Assembly: GCF_009831215.1 (NCBI RefSeq)
Contig: NZ_WUTW01000001.1
Location: forward strand, 62,001-126,000
DNA: 64,000 nt
Reading direction: 5' to 3'
Source of the DNA: Actinomadura rayongensis
GTDB lineage: Bacteria; Actinomycetota; Actinomycetes; Streptosporangiales; Streptosporangiaceae
A program made the position numbers and the translations under genes. The notes beneath the pieces are model-generated. The model saw nothing but the letters and a program-made list of their open reading frames with translations. It ran no database searches and was not told the DNA's origin. Of the stretch, positions 48,089 to 58,700 are shown piece after piece; the stretch's first letter is position 1, and the number at the start of each line of letters is the position of its first letter.

Positions 48089-49662
48089 GTTCCACCCGTC
48101 AGGTGGGCGCGGTCCTCGCGCGGGGGGCCTCGGACATCCCGTCCCCCCACATCGAGTACGGCCAGATCGCGCCGCTGCTCGTCGTGCTCGGCGTCGCGAC
48201 GCTCGGCGTGCTCGTCGAGGCGTTCGTCGCGCGCAAGCACCGGTACCTCGTGCAGGTGCCGCTGGCGTTCGCGGGGCTGATCGCCGCGTTCGTCTGGACG
48301 ATCTGGCTCGGCTTCCACGACAAGCCCTTCCACGTCGCCGCCGAGGGCGCGCTCGGCGTGGACCAGCCGACGCTGTTCCTCCAGGGGACGATCCTCGTCC
48401 TCGCCGTCCTCGCGCTGCTGCTCATCGCCGAGCGGCGGGCGTCCAGCTTCACCGCGCAGGCGTCCGCGCTGCCCGGCAGCGAGGCCGAGCAGGAGACCGC
48501 CGCCGCCGGGATCACCCAGACCGAGGTGTTCCCGCTGCTGATGTTCGCGGTCGGCGGGATGGTCATGTTCCCGGCCGCGTCCGACCTGCTGACGATGTTC
48601 GTCGCGCTGGAGGTCATGTCGCTGCCGCTCTACCTGCTGTGCGGGCTCGCGCGGCGGCGCCGGCTGCTGTCGCAGGAGGCGGCGGTCAAGTACTTCCTGC
48701 TCGGCGCGTTCTCCTCGGCGTTCTTCCTCTACGGCACCGCGCTGCTCTACGGGTACGCCGGATCGGTGCGGCTGTCGGCGATCGGCGCCGCGCTCGGCCG
48801 GAACGTCGGCAGCGAGACCCTGCTGCTCGGCGGCGTCGCGCTGCTGTCGGTCGGGCTGCTGTTCAAGCTCGGCGCCGTCCCGTTCCACATGTGGAAGCCG
48901 GACGTCTACCAGGGCGCCCCGACGCCGATCACCGCGCTGATGGCGTCCTGCGTCGTCGTCGCGGCGACGGGCGGGATCCTGCGCGTCTACTACGTCGCGC
49001 TGGAGAACCTGCGCTGGGACTGGCGGCCCGCGCTGTGGGGCGTGGCGATCCTCACCATGATCGGCGGCGCGGTCGTCGCGATCACCCAGACCGACATCAA
49101 GCGGATGCTGGCGTACTCGTCCATCGCGCACGCGGGGTTCCTGCTGACGGGCGTCGTCGCGACGTCCCCGGACGGCCTGTCCGGCACGCTGTTCTACCTC
49201 GCGGCGTACGGCTTCGCGTCGATCGGCGCGTTCGCCGTGATCACGATGGTCCGGGACGCGGGCGGCGAGGCCGGGCACCTGTCCCGCTGGGCGGGCCTCG
49301 GCCGGCGGTCCCCGCTGCTGGCGGGCGTGTTCGCGTTCTTCCTGCTCGCCTTCGCCGGAATCCCGCTGACCAGCGGGTTCACCGGGAAGTTCGCCGTGTT
49401 CAAGGCGGCCGTGGAGGGCGGGGCGACGCCGCTGGTGGTCGTCGGCGTGCTGTCCTCGGCGGTCGCAGCGTTCTTCTACGTCCGCGTGATCGTCGTCATG
49501 TTCTTCAGCGAGCCCGAGGCGGACGGCCCCACGGTGGTGGCCGCCCCGGCGACCGCGACTGCGGTCGCCCTCGGCCTGGCGGCTACTGTTGTCCTGGGTG
49601 TGCTCCCGCAGCCGGTTCTGGATATGGCGGGACATGCCGCGACACAGATGTTCGTCCGGTGA
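48085..49662 (+). CDS. nuoN: NADH-quinone oxidoreductase subunit N
   Basis: A 525-aa antiporter-like subunit with about 14 transmembrane helices. Landmarks are FVALEVMSLPLYLLCG, GAVPFHMWKPDVYQGAPTPITALMA and IKRMLAYSSIAHAGFLLTG. ATG 48085 overlaps the nuoM stop, closing the complete nuoA-N set. The next gene begins 23 bases later in the same direction. Confidence 0.97.
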   Translation: MSSTRQVGAVLARGASDIPSPHIEYGQIAPLLVVLGVATLGVLVEAFVARKHRYLVQVPLAFAGLIAAFVWTIWLGFHDKPFHVAAEGALGVDQPTLFLQGTILVLAVLALLLIAERRASSFTAQASALPGSEAEQETAAAGITQTEVFPLLMFAVGGMVMFPAASDLLTMFVALEVMSLPLYLLCGLARRRRLLSQEAAVKYFLLGAFSSAFFLYGTALLYGYAGSVRLSAIGAALGRNVGSETLLLGGVALLSVGLLFKLGAVPFHMWKPDVYQGAPTPITALMASCVVVAATGGILRVYYVALENLRWDWRPALWGVAILTMIGGAVVAITQTDIKRMLAYSSIAHAGFLLTGVVATSPDGLSGTLFYLAAYGFASIGAFAVITMVRDAGGEAGHLSRWAGLGRRSPLLAGVFAFFLLAFAGIPLTSGFTGKFAVFKAAVEGGATPLVVVGVLSSAVAAFFYVRVIVVMFFSEPEADGPTVVAAPATATAVALGLAATVVLGVLPQPVLDMAGHAATQMFVR

Positions 49663-49685
49663 TGCAGCGCTGAGGAGGGTTCTGG

Positions 49686-50714
49686 GTGAGTAGCGCGTCT
49701 GCTGGGGATCCGTCCACCCTGGGGGCCGGGCCGTTCGGCCTGCCGATCGACGCGGCGCTCGCCGCCGCGACGCGGGAGCGGCTCACCGCCGTCGAGGACC
49801 TGCTCCGCGACGCGGTCCACAGCGAGGACCCGCTGCTCACCCAGGCCTCCCGCCACCTCGTCGAGGCCGGCGGCAAGCGGTTCCGGGCGATGCTCGTGCT
49901 GCTGGCCGCCGAGTTCGGCGACCCGTCCGCGCCCGGCGTGGTGCCCGCCGCCGTCGTGGTCGAGCTGACGCACCTCGCGACGCTCTACCACGACGACGTG
50001 ATGGACGAGGCGACCGTCCGGCGCGGCGAGGAGTCGGCCAACATCCGCTGGACGAACACGGTCGCGATCCTCACCGGCGACTACCTGTTCGCCCGGGCGT
50101 CCGACCTGCTCGCCGACCTCGGGCCGGACGCCGTCCGGATCCAGGCGCGGGCGTTCGCCCGGCTCGTCCAGGGCCAGATCCAGGAGACGGTCGGCCCCGC
50201 CGAGACCGATCCCCTGAAGCACTACCTTCAAGTCATCGCGGACAAGACGGGCTCGCTGATCGCCGTCTCCGGCCATCTGGGGTCCCTGCTCGCGGGCGCG
50301 TCCCCGGCCGTCGTGGACACGCTCACGTCGGCGTGCGAGAAGATCGGCGTCGCGTTCCAGCTCTCCGACGACATCCTCGACGTCGCCTCCGACGGCGAGG
50401 AGTCCGGCAAGACGCCCGGGACGGACCTGCGCGAGGGGATCCGGACGCTGCCCGTCCACCACGTCCTCGCGGGCGTCGGCGCGGGCCCCGACGACGAGCG
50501 CCTGCGCTACCTCCTCACGCAGGACCTGACGGACGACAAGCTCCACGCCGAGGCCCTGGCCCTCCTGCGCGCCCACCCCGCCCTGGAGGCGGCCCGCTCG
50601 GACCTGCGCCGCTGGTCCGACGACGCCCGCGCCGACCTGCTCTCCCTCCCCGACATCCCCGCCCGCGACGCCCTCCTCGCCCTCTGCGACTACGTGATCG
50701 TCCGCAAGAACTGA
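49686..50714 (+). CDS. Long-chain trans-polyprenyl diphosphate synthase (menaquinone side chain)
   Basis: A 342-aa E-type prenyltransferase. Both aspartate-rich motifs are visible: LYHDDVMDEATVRRG (first) and FQLSDDILDVASD (second), plus GGKRFRAMLVLL near the N-terminus. These enzymes lengthen farnesyl or geranylgeranyl diphosphate with isopentenyl diphosphate; the position at the end of the nuo operon, with two menaquinone genes at its head, points to the menaquinone tail. The residue five before the first motif is bulky (Leu-Ala-Thr-Leu-Tyr), so product length cannot be fixed by eye. GTG 49686 follows GAGGAGGGT. Confidence 0.92.
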   Translation: MSSASAGDPSTLGAGPFGLPIDAALAAATRERLTAVEDLLRDAVHSEDPLLTQASRHLVEAGGKRFRAMLVLLAAEFGDPSAPGVVPAAVVVELTHLATLYHDDVMDEATVRRGEESANIRWTNTVAILTGDYLFARASDLLADLGPDAVRIQARAFARLVQGQIQETVGPAETDPLKHYLQVIADKTGSLIAVSGHLGSLLAGASPAVVDTLTSACEKIGVAFQLSDDILDVASDGEESGKTPGTDLREGIRTLPVHHVLAGVGAGPDDERLRYLLTQDLTDDKLHAEALALLRAHPALEAARSDLRRWSDDARADLLSLPDIPARDALLALCDYVIVRKN

Positions 50715-50730
50715 CCTCCCGCTCCACCCG

Positions 50731-50766
50731 GCGTCCCCGTTCCCACCGGGGGCGCTTTTTCTTTTG
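50731..50766 (+). terminator. Rho-independent terminator after the nuo/prenyl synthase operon
   Basis: GCGTCCCCG (50731-50739) pairs with CGGGGGCGC (50747-50755) over nine bases with one G-T wobble and a seven-base loop, followed by TTTTTCTTTTG. It lies 17 bases after the prenyl synthase stop and should end the 18-kb transcript. Confidence 0.9.
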
Positions 50767-51083
50767 TGTACATATTTGTCGTATTTGCTGAACGGTGGGC
50801 GAAATCCTGCGCCGGTAAGGGGCGTCGACGCGAAGGCCGTGCGAAAACAAGCGGCCCGACGGTCACGATGGCGTGCGCCGCGCGGCAGAAGATGGTCGCC
50901 GTCCGGATCAGGCCGAATCGTTGTCCGGGTCGCGGCGCCCGTGTGATAGTTGCCCCACTGTTTTCGTCCTCACCATTTCTGATCTTGACTGTCGGTCGTG
51001 GCCCGTGACCGGTCGCCGTCTTATGCCGCCAGAATGCCGAATTGTGGCGGGGAATCGCGGACAGAGCCTCGGGAGGCTTTCTG
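50767..51083. other. 317-bp intergenic region before the phospholipase D-like gene
   Basis: No gene is seen. The first 40 bases are AT-rich for this genome (GTACATATTTGTCGTATTTGC). TTGACT at 50985-50990 is a possible -35 element with no clear -10. It must contain the promoter of the three-gene cluster that follows, because a strong terminator lies upstream. Confidence 0.5.
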
Positions 51084-52727
51084 GTGGCCGACATCGATGC
51101 GCTGCTGAAGAAATACTTCGTTCAGCCGGAGGACGCCGTTCCCCCTTCGGAGCCGCTGCCGGCCACCTTCGCGGGCTGCCGGGTCACTCCGCTGATCGAC
51201 GGCACGACCTACTTCGACGATCTCAAGGCGCAGCTCGCCACCCTGGGCCTCGGCACGCCGAGCGAGAACGGCGGCCAGTTCGTCTACATCGCCGGCTGGC
51301 ACCTCCATCTGATGGGCGGCAAGATCCTCCCCGCGCCCGGCTCGTCGGGCACCTACCTGCCGACGGTCGAGTTGGAGAAGCCCTTCTCGCTCGACGGGCC
51401 CGCGGCTGCGGCGCACATGGTCGACCTGCTCAAGGCCAAGGCGAAGGCCGGTGTCGACGTCCGGATCCTCGGCTGGGTCTCGTTCGCGATGATGGCCGAC
51501 AATTTCGTCCAGACGAAGGCGGTGCAGCACGGGTTGGGCTGGATCCGCGACGTCAACATCGCCACCCTGGCCGCCATCCAGGAATTGCGCACCGAACCGG
51601 CCCTCGCCGAGAAGACCTGGGTGAACATCCTGACCCATACCGCGGGCGCGGCACATGCCAAGCTCGTCCTCGTCGGGAACGGCGGCAGCGCCGTCGGCTA
51701 CACGGGCGGGCTCGACTTCGTGGGCGACCGCCACGGCTCCGCGCCGCACCCCGCCAAGCAGTGGCACGATGTGCAGGCGAAGGTCGAGGGCCCGGCGGTG
51801 CAGGCCATGCACGACTTCTTCCGCGATATGTGGAACGAGGTCAGGGGCCGAAAGGTGCGCCCGTTCCGCCTCGCCTTCACCAATCTCGACAGCCACACGC
51901 CCGGCGCGCCCGCCCTGGCCGCGCGGACCCTGTCGACCACGCCGGTGGGCAAACACCACGTCCAATCGCTGCGCACCCTGCCCCAGTTCAACTACACGAG
52001 CACCAACCGGATGCCCGAGAACGAGAAGATCTCGTTCGCCCCGGCCGGCCTGTTCGAGATCCGCACCGCCTGGTTCAAGGCGATCAAGGCGGCCGAGCGC
52101 TATATCTACATCGAGGACCAGTCGTTCTGGTCGGTCGAGCTGATGGGCAGGCTGCGGGACGCCATCAAGGCCAACGCCGATCTCAAGGTGCTCCTGGTCG
52201 CGGGCGTCGCCGACCCGACCGATCCGGTCTATCCGCCGTACGGGTTGGTGGCGCTGTCCCAGGGGCTGCTGAAAGGGCTGAGTTCCGGGCAGCGCACCCA
52301 GGTGGCGATGTTCTCCCGCGACGTGGTGGTCCACTCGAAGACCACCATCGTCGACGACAACTGGGCGATGATCGGGTCGGCCAATTTCGCCCGGCGCAGT
52401 CTCTACACCGACATCGAGCATTCGGTGGCCTTCGTCGGCGAGGTCGACGAGCCCGACCCGCTGGTCCGGCAGTACCGGGTGCGGCTCTGGAGCGACGCCT
52501 TCCGCCTCGGCGCCGCCGACCAGCAGAAGATCGCCGACATCAACAGGGCGCTCAACGTCTGGAACATCTCCTGGGGCACGCCGGGCAGCGGGGTCACCCT
52601 GCCGGCCGGCATCACCCCCGTGGACCTGCCGATCCTGGAGACGAAGCTCGCCGAAAAAGAGCAGGAGAGGTACGACCTCTTCGCGGACGTCGACTCGCGC
52701 ACCGCGTGGGGAGTGTGCTCGTCGTGA
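51084..52727 (+). CDS. Phospholipase D-fold phosphodiesterase, first gene of the giant-protein cluster
   Basis: A 547-aa PLD-superfamily protein with two copies of the fold. The second motif is canonical (HSKTTIVDDNWAMIGSANF, with His, Lys and Asp and the GSAN step). The first reads HAKLVLVGNGGSAVGYTGG, with His and Lys but Gly/Asn where the Asp is expected. PLD enzymes use one histidine from each motif, so activity is still possible. The N-terminal FVYIAGWHLHLMGGKI and LKAKAKAGVDVRILGW are typical strand/helix elements. No signal peptide is seen. GTG 51084 follows GGGAGG seven bases upstream; a TTG at 51042 is the alternative. Some codons (AAT, CAT, TAT) are less GC-rich than the nuo genes. 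Its stop overlaps the giant gene's start. Confidence 0.88.
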   Translation: MADIDALLKKYFVQPEDAVPPSEPLPATFAGCRVTPLIDGTTYFDDLKAQLATLGLGTPSENGGQFVYIAGWHLHLMGGKILPAPGSSGTYLPTVELEKPFSLDGPAAAAHMVDLLKAKAKAGVDVRILGWVSFAMMADNFVQTKAVQHGLGWIRDVNIATLAAIQELRTEPALAEKTWVNILTHTAGAAHAKLVLVGNGGSAVGYTGGLDFVGDRHGSAPHPAKQWHDVQAKVEGPAVQAMHDFFRDMWNEVRGRKVRPFRLAFTNLDSHTPGAPALAARTLSTTPVGKHHVQSLRTLPQFNYTSTNRMPENEKISFAPAGLFEIRTAWFKAIKAAERYIYIEDQSFWSVELMGRLRDAIKANADLKVLLVAGVADPTDPVYPPYGLVALSQGLLKGLSSGQRTQVAMFSRDVVVHSKTTIVDDNWAMIGSANFARRSLYTDIEHSVAFVGEVDEPDPLVRQYRVRLWSDAFRLGAADQQKIADINRALNVWNISWGTPGSGVTLPAGITPVDLPILETKLAEKEQERYDLFADVDSRTAWGVCSS

Positions 52728-55700
52728 CCATTTTCGTGACCCTGAAGGACTACCTGGGCGAGAAATGGCCGCCCTTCCTTCCGAGGCCGGCCGATCCCGA
52801 CGTCCTCGCGCACATCTGGATCGAGCCGCCGCAGACGACGGTCGAGCCCGGCAAGGTCAACCTGGTGAGCCGCCTGCTCCTGGAGCGGGATCTCGTGCTG
52901 GCGCTGCCCGGGTTCGACGCCGTCAGCGTGGTCCTGCTGCGCGACGCGGGCGGCGCCGCCGAGCCCGACGGGGTGGGCCTGGAGATCGACTTCGTCCCGC
53001 AGGCGGTGCTGCGCGTGTCCGACGCGCCCGTGGCGCTGCGGTTCGGCCCGGAGCTGCTGCGGCCCATGCGCAAGGTGACGAACGGCGGTGACGCCCGCTA
53101 CGAGCCCGATCCCGGACGCCCGTTCGTCGAGTTCACGATCCCGAAGCTCAGCGGGACCGCGAGCAAGGACGGCATCCGCTCCGACACGCCGTTCACCGCC
53201 GCGCTCCCGTACCCGGTGCAGATCGCCGACACCGGCGTGGTGATCGACAACGCGACGGTCGGCTTCCACCAGGAGGGCGGCAAGGCGTGCCTGGTGCTGC
53301 AGTGGAAGGAGGGCGCGCTCAACAAGCTGCTCGGCCAGTTCGTCCCCAACCTGGGCGACCGCAGCCCGGCGGGTGAGCAGGACGTCACCCTGCGCCTGAT
53401 CATCGGCGCCGACGGGCTCGACGAGGCGCGCCTGGACTGGCAGGCGGCGTCCGGCGCCGCGTTCGCGCTCCCCGGGCTCAGCGTCGCCGTCCCGGCGGCC
53501 AGCCGCTTCTCGCTGCTGCTGATGCGCCAGGGCGCGGGCCTCGGTCGCGCGGCGTTCGTCGTCACCCTGGCCGGGGCCGACCCGGTGACGGCGGGCAGTA
53601 CCTTCGCCTGGGGACGCGACGGCGACCGCGAGCTGCACAACGACGAGCCGCCGCAGCCGCCCGACAAGCCCCTGTTCAGCGTCGCGCTGAAGCCGCCGGA
53701 CGGGCCGCGCAGCCTGGTCCTGCTCGACGTCGCGCTCGGCGCCCCGCGGCTGCCCGGCTTCTTCCGCGAACTCACCACGCCGATCCCGCCGCTCGACCTG
53801 AACGACCCGGCCGCCCTCTGCACGCCCGTGGCCTTCGATTCGGCGGACCTCCACGACGGCTGGACGGCCAAGCTGAGCGTCAACGTCGACGCGGGCGGCG
53901 GGGGATTCACCCTGCCGTTCCTCAAGCAGGGCCAGGGCGCGGACTCCCAGTTCCTCCAGCTCTACACCGACACGCCGCTCACCGACCTGGCGATCACTCT
54001 GCCGCAGGGCGAGGTCGGCTTCGACATCGGCGTCCGGGTGCGCGTCCTGAGCCTCAGCTTCGACTTACTGTGCCGTCTCACCTTCAGCCTGGCCACGTTC
54101 GCGCTCAAGGTCGACCACGAGCAGGGGATCGAGCTGCGCTCCCCGGCGGCGGAGCGCGAGTTCCCCGACCTGTTCGGGCTGCGCTGGCGGTTCAAGGGGA
54201 AACCCTTGGCCGACAAGACGTTCCACTACTTCACGATCGCCACGAAGAACTACCACTACCAGCTCCAGCAGCCCGACGGAGCCGTGCTGGAACTGGACTT
54301 CACGCGGGCCAGCGAGGAGCCGATCACCTTCAGCGTGCGGGACTTCGCGCTCACCCCGAAGGGGGTGAACCTCGCCGCGACCGTCACCGACCGGCCCGCC
54401 CGGCTGAACGGCCTGCGCACGCGCTTCCGCTTCACCGACAGCGGCTTCGTGATCCGCGAGAACCGCATCGCCGACTTCACCCTCGCGGGCTCGGGCCCGC
54501 TCCCACCCGACCTCATGGGCGACGCCACGGCCGACATCGCCCTGCAGTTCGCGCAGCGCGACGGCGGCAACCTGACGCTCGTGCAGGGCGCCGCGAACCT
54601 GCGCGGCGTCAAGCTGCTCGACTGCAAGGGCACGCGCTTCCAGTTCTCGGTGGACGCGCTCGGCCTGCGGTTCGTCGACGACGGCGCCTTCCACCTGTAC
54701 TTCACCGTCACCGGCTCCGCCCGGTTCGTCCTCGCCCCCGGCGACGACGCCGACGGGCCGCTGGGCCTGCTCGGCAAGATCCGCATCGACCTCGTGCAGT
54801 GCCCGCTCACCGGCGACGCCCGGGTGATCGGCAAGCACGTGAAGTTCCTGGTCGAGCTGCCCAAGCCGGTGACGTTCAGCTTCCTCGGCTGCTTCGAGAT
54901 GGAGCTGCGCGCGGTCGGCTTCGTCCCGCAGTGCGAGTTCTTCGACGGCGACGGGGCCATGCAGGTGACCGGCCAGCTCCGGTTCGCGCAGGGCCCCGGC
55001 GACACGCCGGACTCGCGGCCCGACTACCACGAGCTGTTCATCGGCCTCCCGGCGCCGGGCGAGTTCGTCCCGCGGATCCACTTCACGCGCCTGCCGGTGA
55101 ACCTCGCCCTCGGCGCGGCGTTCCGGCTCAGCGGCGTGGTCGACTTCGTGGACGAGCCCGACCAGGCCGGGCTGGTCGGCGAGGGCGTGGTCCAGATCCA
55201 TGGGCTGCCCACCATCGCGGCGAGCTTCGGCTTCCTGCGCGTGCGCCGCGGCCCCGGCTCGCCGTGGCTGCGGGCCTGGTTCCTCTACCTGGAGATCCGC
55301 CAGGTCAGCTTCATGATCCCGGTCATCCAGATCTACCTGCGCGAGATCGGGATGGGCTTCGGCTACCGCTTCACCATCGCGTCGATCAAGGCCGCCGACG
55401 CCGAGAACGACGTGAAGAAGCTGCTCAAGACCCTGGAGGGCCTCTCGCGCACCCAGGGCGACCTGTCCCGGCGCGACCGCTGGGCGGTGGACCTGGAGGA
55501 TGCGGGCGAGGACCCGCGCTGGACGATCGTCCTGCGCGCGATGATCTCGCAGACGTCCGCCTCGGCGTCGCCGCTGCGCTACGAGGCGTTCGCCGAGGCC
55601 GACCTCGCCTGCGTCTTCCTCGTCGACGCGATCATCGCGTTCCGCAGCGACCTGACGTTCTTCATGGCGGTGCGCGGCTGGTTCAACACCAACTACGCCG

Positions 55701-58700
55701 ACTACGTCGACAACAAGGACGGCGCCCGCGAGAACCCCATCCTGAGCGGCTTCGTGCTGCTGTCGCCGCGCCAGAAGCGGTTCCTGGCCCACATCTCCAA
55801 GCCGGAGGGCGGCAAGCCCGGCGTCCACCCGCCGCTGCCCGACTTCGTCCGGGACGCGATCGGCAACAGCCGCTTCTCGGCCACCCTGCTGATCGAGCCT
55901 GGCCTGTTCCACTACGAGCTGGGCTGGCCCAACATGATGCGCTGGCACACCACGCTCGGTCCGCTGGCCGTCGAGGTCGAGGGCGGGTTCATCTTCCGCG
56001 TCTCCACCACCGAGATGGTGCTCGGCACGAGCTTCCTGGCGCGCGGACGGCTCGAACTCAGCGCGGGCGTGGACCTCGGGCTCGTCGGGATGCGGATCAG
56101 CGCCACCGCGCGGGTGGCGTTCGGCGCCCGCTACATCGGCGTGGTCGACTTCCGCGACCCGCTGAACGACTCGGCCGTCTACGGCGCGATCGGGCTGGAG
56201 GTGCAGGTCTCCTTCGCCATCGAGTTCTGGATCAAGATCCCGCTGGTGTTCACCACGATCCGGCTGTCGTTCCGGTTCAGCCTGGAGATCACCTTCAGCG
56301 CGGGGCTGGAGATCGGCGTCAAGGGGCTGAGCATCCCCGGCGTGCGCGGCACCGGCACCGTCGGCGTCTCCTGCTGCGGTCACAGCCTTCAGGCCACCGT
56401 CCGGATCGCCTTCCAGGAGGGGAACGTCCAGGCGGCCCTGGACCGGACCAAGCAGTTCCTGTCGCTGGGGCTGGAGGCCACCGAGGTCGAGCCGGTCCCG
56501 GGCACCGGCGCGCTGGACGCCGCACCGCAGTTCGCGTCCGCGCTGGGCGCGCGCCGCGCCGCGCTGCCGCCGCGCGCCCTGGCGGCCGTGCTCGGCGCGC
56601 GGGCGGCCGAGCCCGACGTGTTCCACGTGCCGGGATACGTCCTGTTCGTGCTGCGCGACGCGCCGAGCTGGGACGCCGACCGCCAGACCTACTTCGTCCT
56701 GCTGCCGCAGGCCGAGCGGTTGCGGCGGGACGCGCAGGGACGGCTGGTCCTGGACGAGGACGGTTACCCGATCGCCGAGCCCGAACTCGGCTTCCTCCCG
56801 CCGCCGCCCGCCGACGGCACCGCGGTCGGCGCGGACTTCTCCCTGCGCGTCCCGAAACCGGCGGCCGGCGAGAGCTACACTCTGCGGCACTTCACGCCCC
56901 TGCCCACGCCGCAGTTCGTCGACGTGACCGGCGCGGTCACCGCGGGCGACCCGATCACCTGGGCGGTGAACTGGGCCGCGCGGCTGTACACCGGCGGCAC
57001 GGCCGAGCGCCGCGTGGTGAACCCGACCACCGGCCAGGCGAGCGACCCCGCGCCGCTGCAGGACGGGCTCAGCCTGGCCCAGCACCTCGGCAACGCCTTC
57101 AGGCAGACCTACACCGGCGCGGGGGACGCCGCGGTCGCGCACCCCGTCGGCGATCCCGGTCCGCTGCCCGGCTACCGTCCGCCGGTCAGCGACCCCCGCG
57201 TGCAGAACCCCTCCGACAGCTCCTTCGAGGCGGCCGTGCGCGGCGCGTACGAGCAGTTCGGCGGGTCGCCCTACCTCAAGCGCGACCCGCAGCAGCTCTA
57301 CGAACAGCTGTTGGAGGCCGCGTTCGATCCGAGCACGACGATCTACGCCGCCGACGGCGCCGCGCAGGACGACGGCGACCCCGCGACGGTCGGCGCCGTC
57401 CAGGCCGACCAACAGGCGCACCAGCTCCGCGGCGTGATCATCCACGACATCATCGCCGACCTGCGCGCCTTCCACGCCGAGCCCGACCCGGCCGCGCGCG
57501 CCGCGCTGGCCGCCGGGTCGCTCGCCTTCCAGATGGGCCTGGTGTTCGCGGTGCGCGCCGACCGCCGTCCGGCCTGGCTCGACCAGGTGGCCGCCGGACT
57601 GGACGCCCAGCCGTCCATCAGTCAGCGCGAACTGCCCGAGGCCACCGGGCCCGGCGCCACCGCCGAGGACGTGCGGACGTTCAACGTCGCCGAGGCCCGG
57701 TTCGACCTGTTCCCGCCCGAGTTCGAGCAGGTGCGCCAGTACACCGACGCGAGCACCGTGGCGCTGGCCTGGGAGCTGAGCTGGCGGCGTCCGGCGGGGC
57801 CGGGGGTCAGCCGCGTCCAGAACGACCCCGACCACCACCTGGCCCACTACCTGGTGCGGCGGCGCGCGCTGGACGGCGACGAGGCCGAGCGCACCACCAC
57901 CGTCAAACCGGTCAAGGTGCTGCACCGCCACACCACCGACGTCGCCGCGGCGGGCGCGGTCACGCCGACCGACACCCTGTCGCAGCTCCAGCCGCGCTTC
58001 CAGGTGGTCGACCACTTCCCCGACACCGCCGCCGACCGCGCCGCGCTGCCGCGCGAGGGACGCGGCTACGTCTACACCGTCACGCCGGTCGACTTCGCCG
58101 GGAACGCCGGACGCCCGCTGACCCTCGTCGCGACCCGCTACCCGACCACGCCCCCGGCGGTGCCGGTGGACGGCGACCTCACCGTCGCCTACGGCATCGC
58201 CCCGTCCGACCTGGCCCCGTCCGGCGCGGTGACGCCGCAGGTGATGGAGCCGCGCCAAGTCCACGTCGAATGGAGCGAGGCGGCGCGCCAGGACGGTCCG
58301 GCGGTCCCGATCCGCACCTACCGGCTGGTCTTCCGCCGGGAGAGCACCGTCCCGATCGGCTCCTACGGTCTGGACAGCACCACCCAGCGCGGGCGGACCG
58401 CCGGGCTGCCGACGTCCAACGCCCGCCCGCTGCCCACCGACATCACGATCGACCTCGACCACGTCTTCGGGCCGCCCGGCGCGCGGGCGGCGGTGGTCCC
58501 GGTGGCCGCGCTGCGGGACGCGGGCGTGCTGCCCGCCGGCGCCTGGCGGCCCGAGGCGTGGCGGGTGTTCTTCCAGACCGTCTCCGACCGGGACGTGCCG
58601 TCGGCCCTGGCGCCGGTGCAGCTCCTGCTCGCCGCCGAGGCGGTCGCCGCGCCGCCCGCCGCGCCCGCGCCGACCGACCGCGTCGAGCGTTCGGGCAATC

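Noticed and set aside
50873..52723. 617-codon upstream extension of the giant protein's frame
   Set aside because: This part overlaps the PLD gene in another phase and is Arg/Gly-rich. The GTG at 52724 overlaps the PLD stop in the GTGA style used throughout the window.
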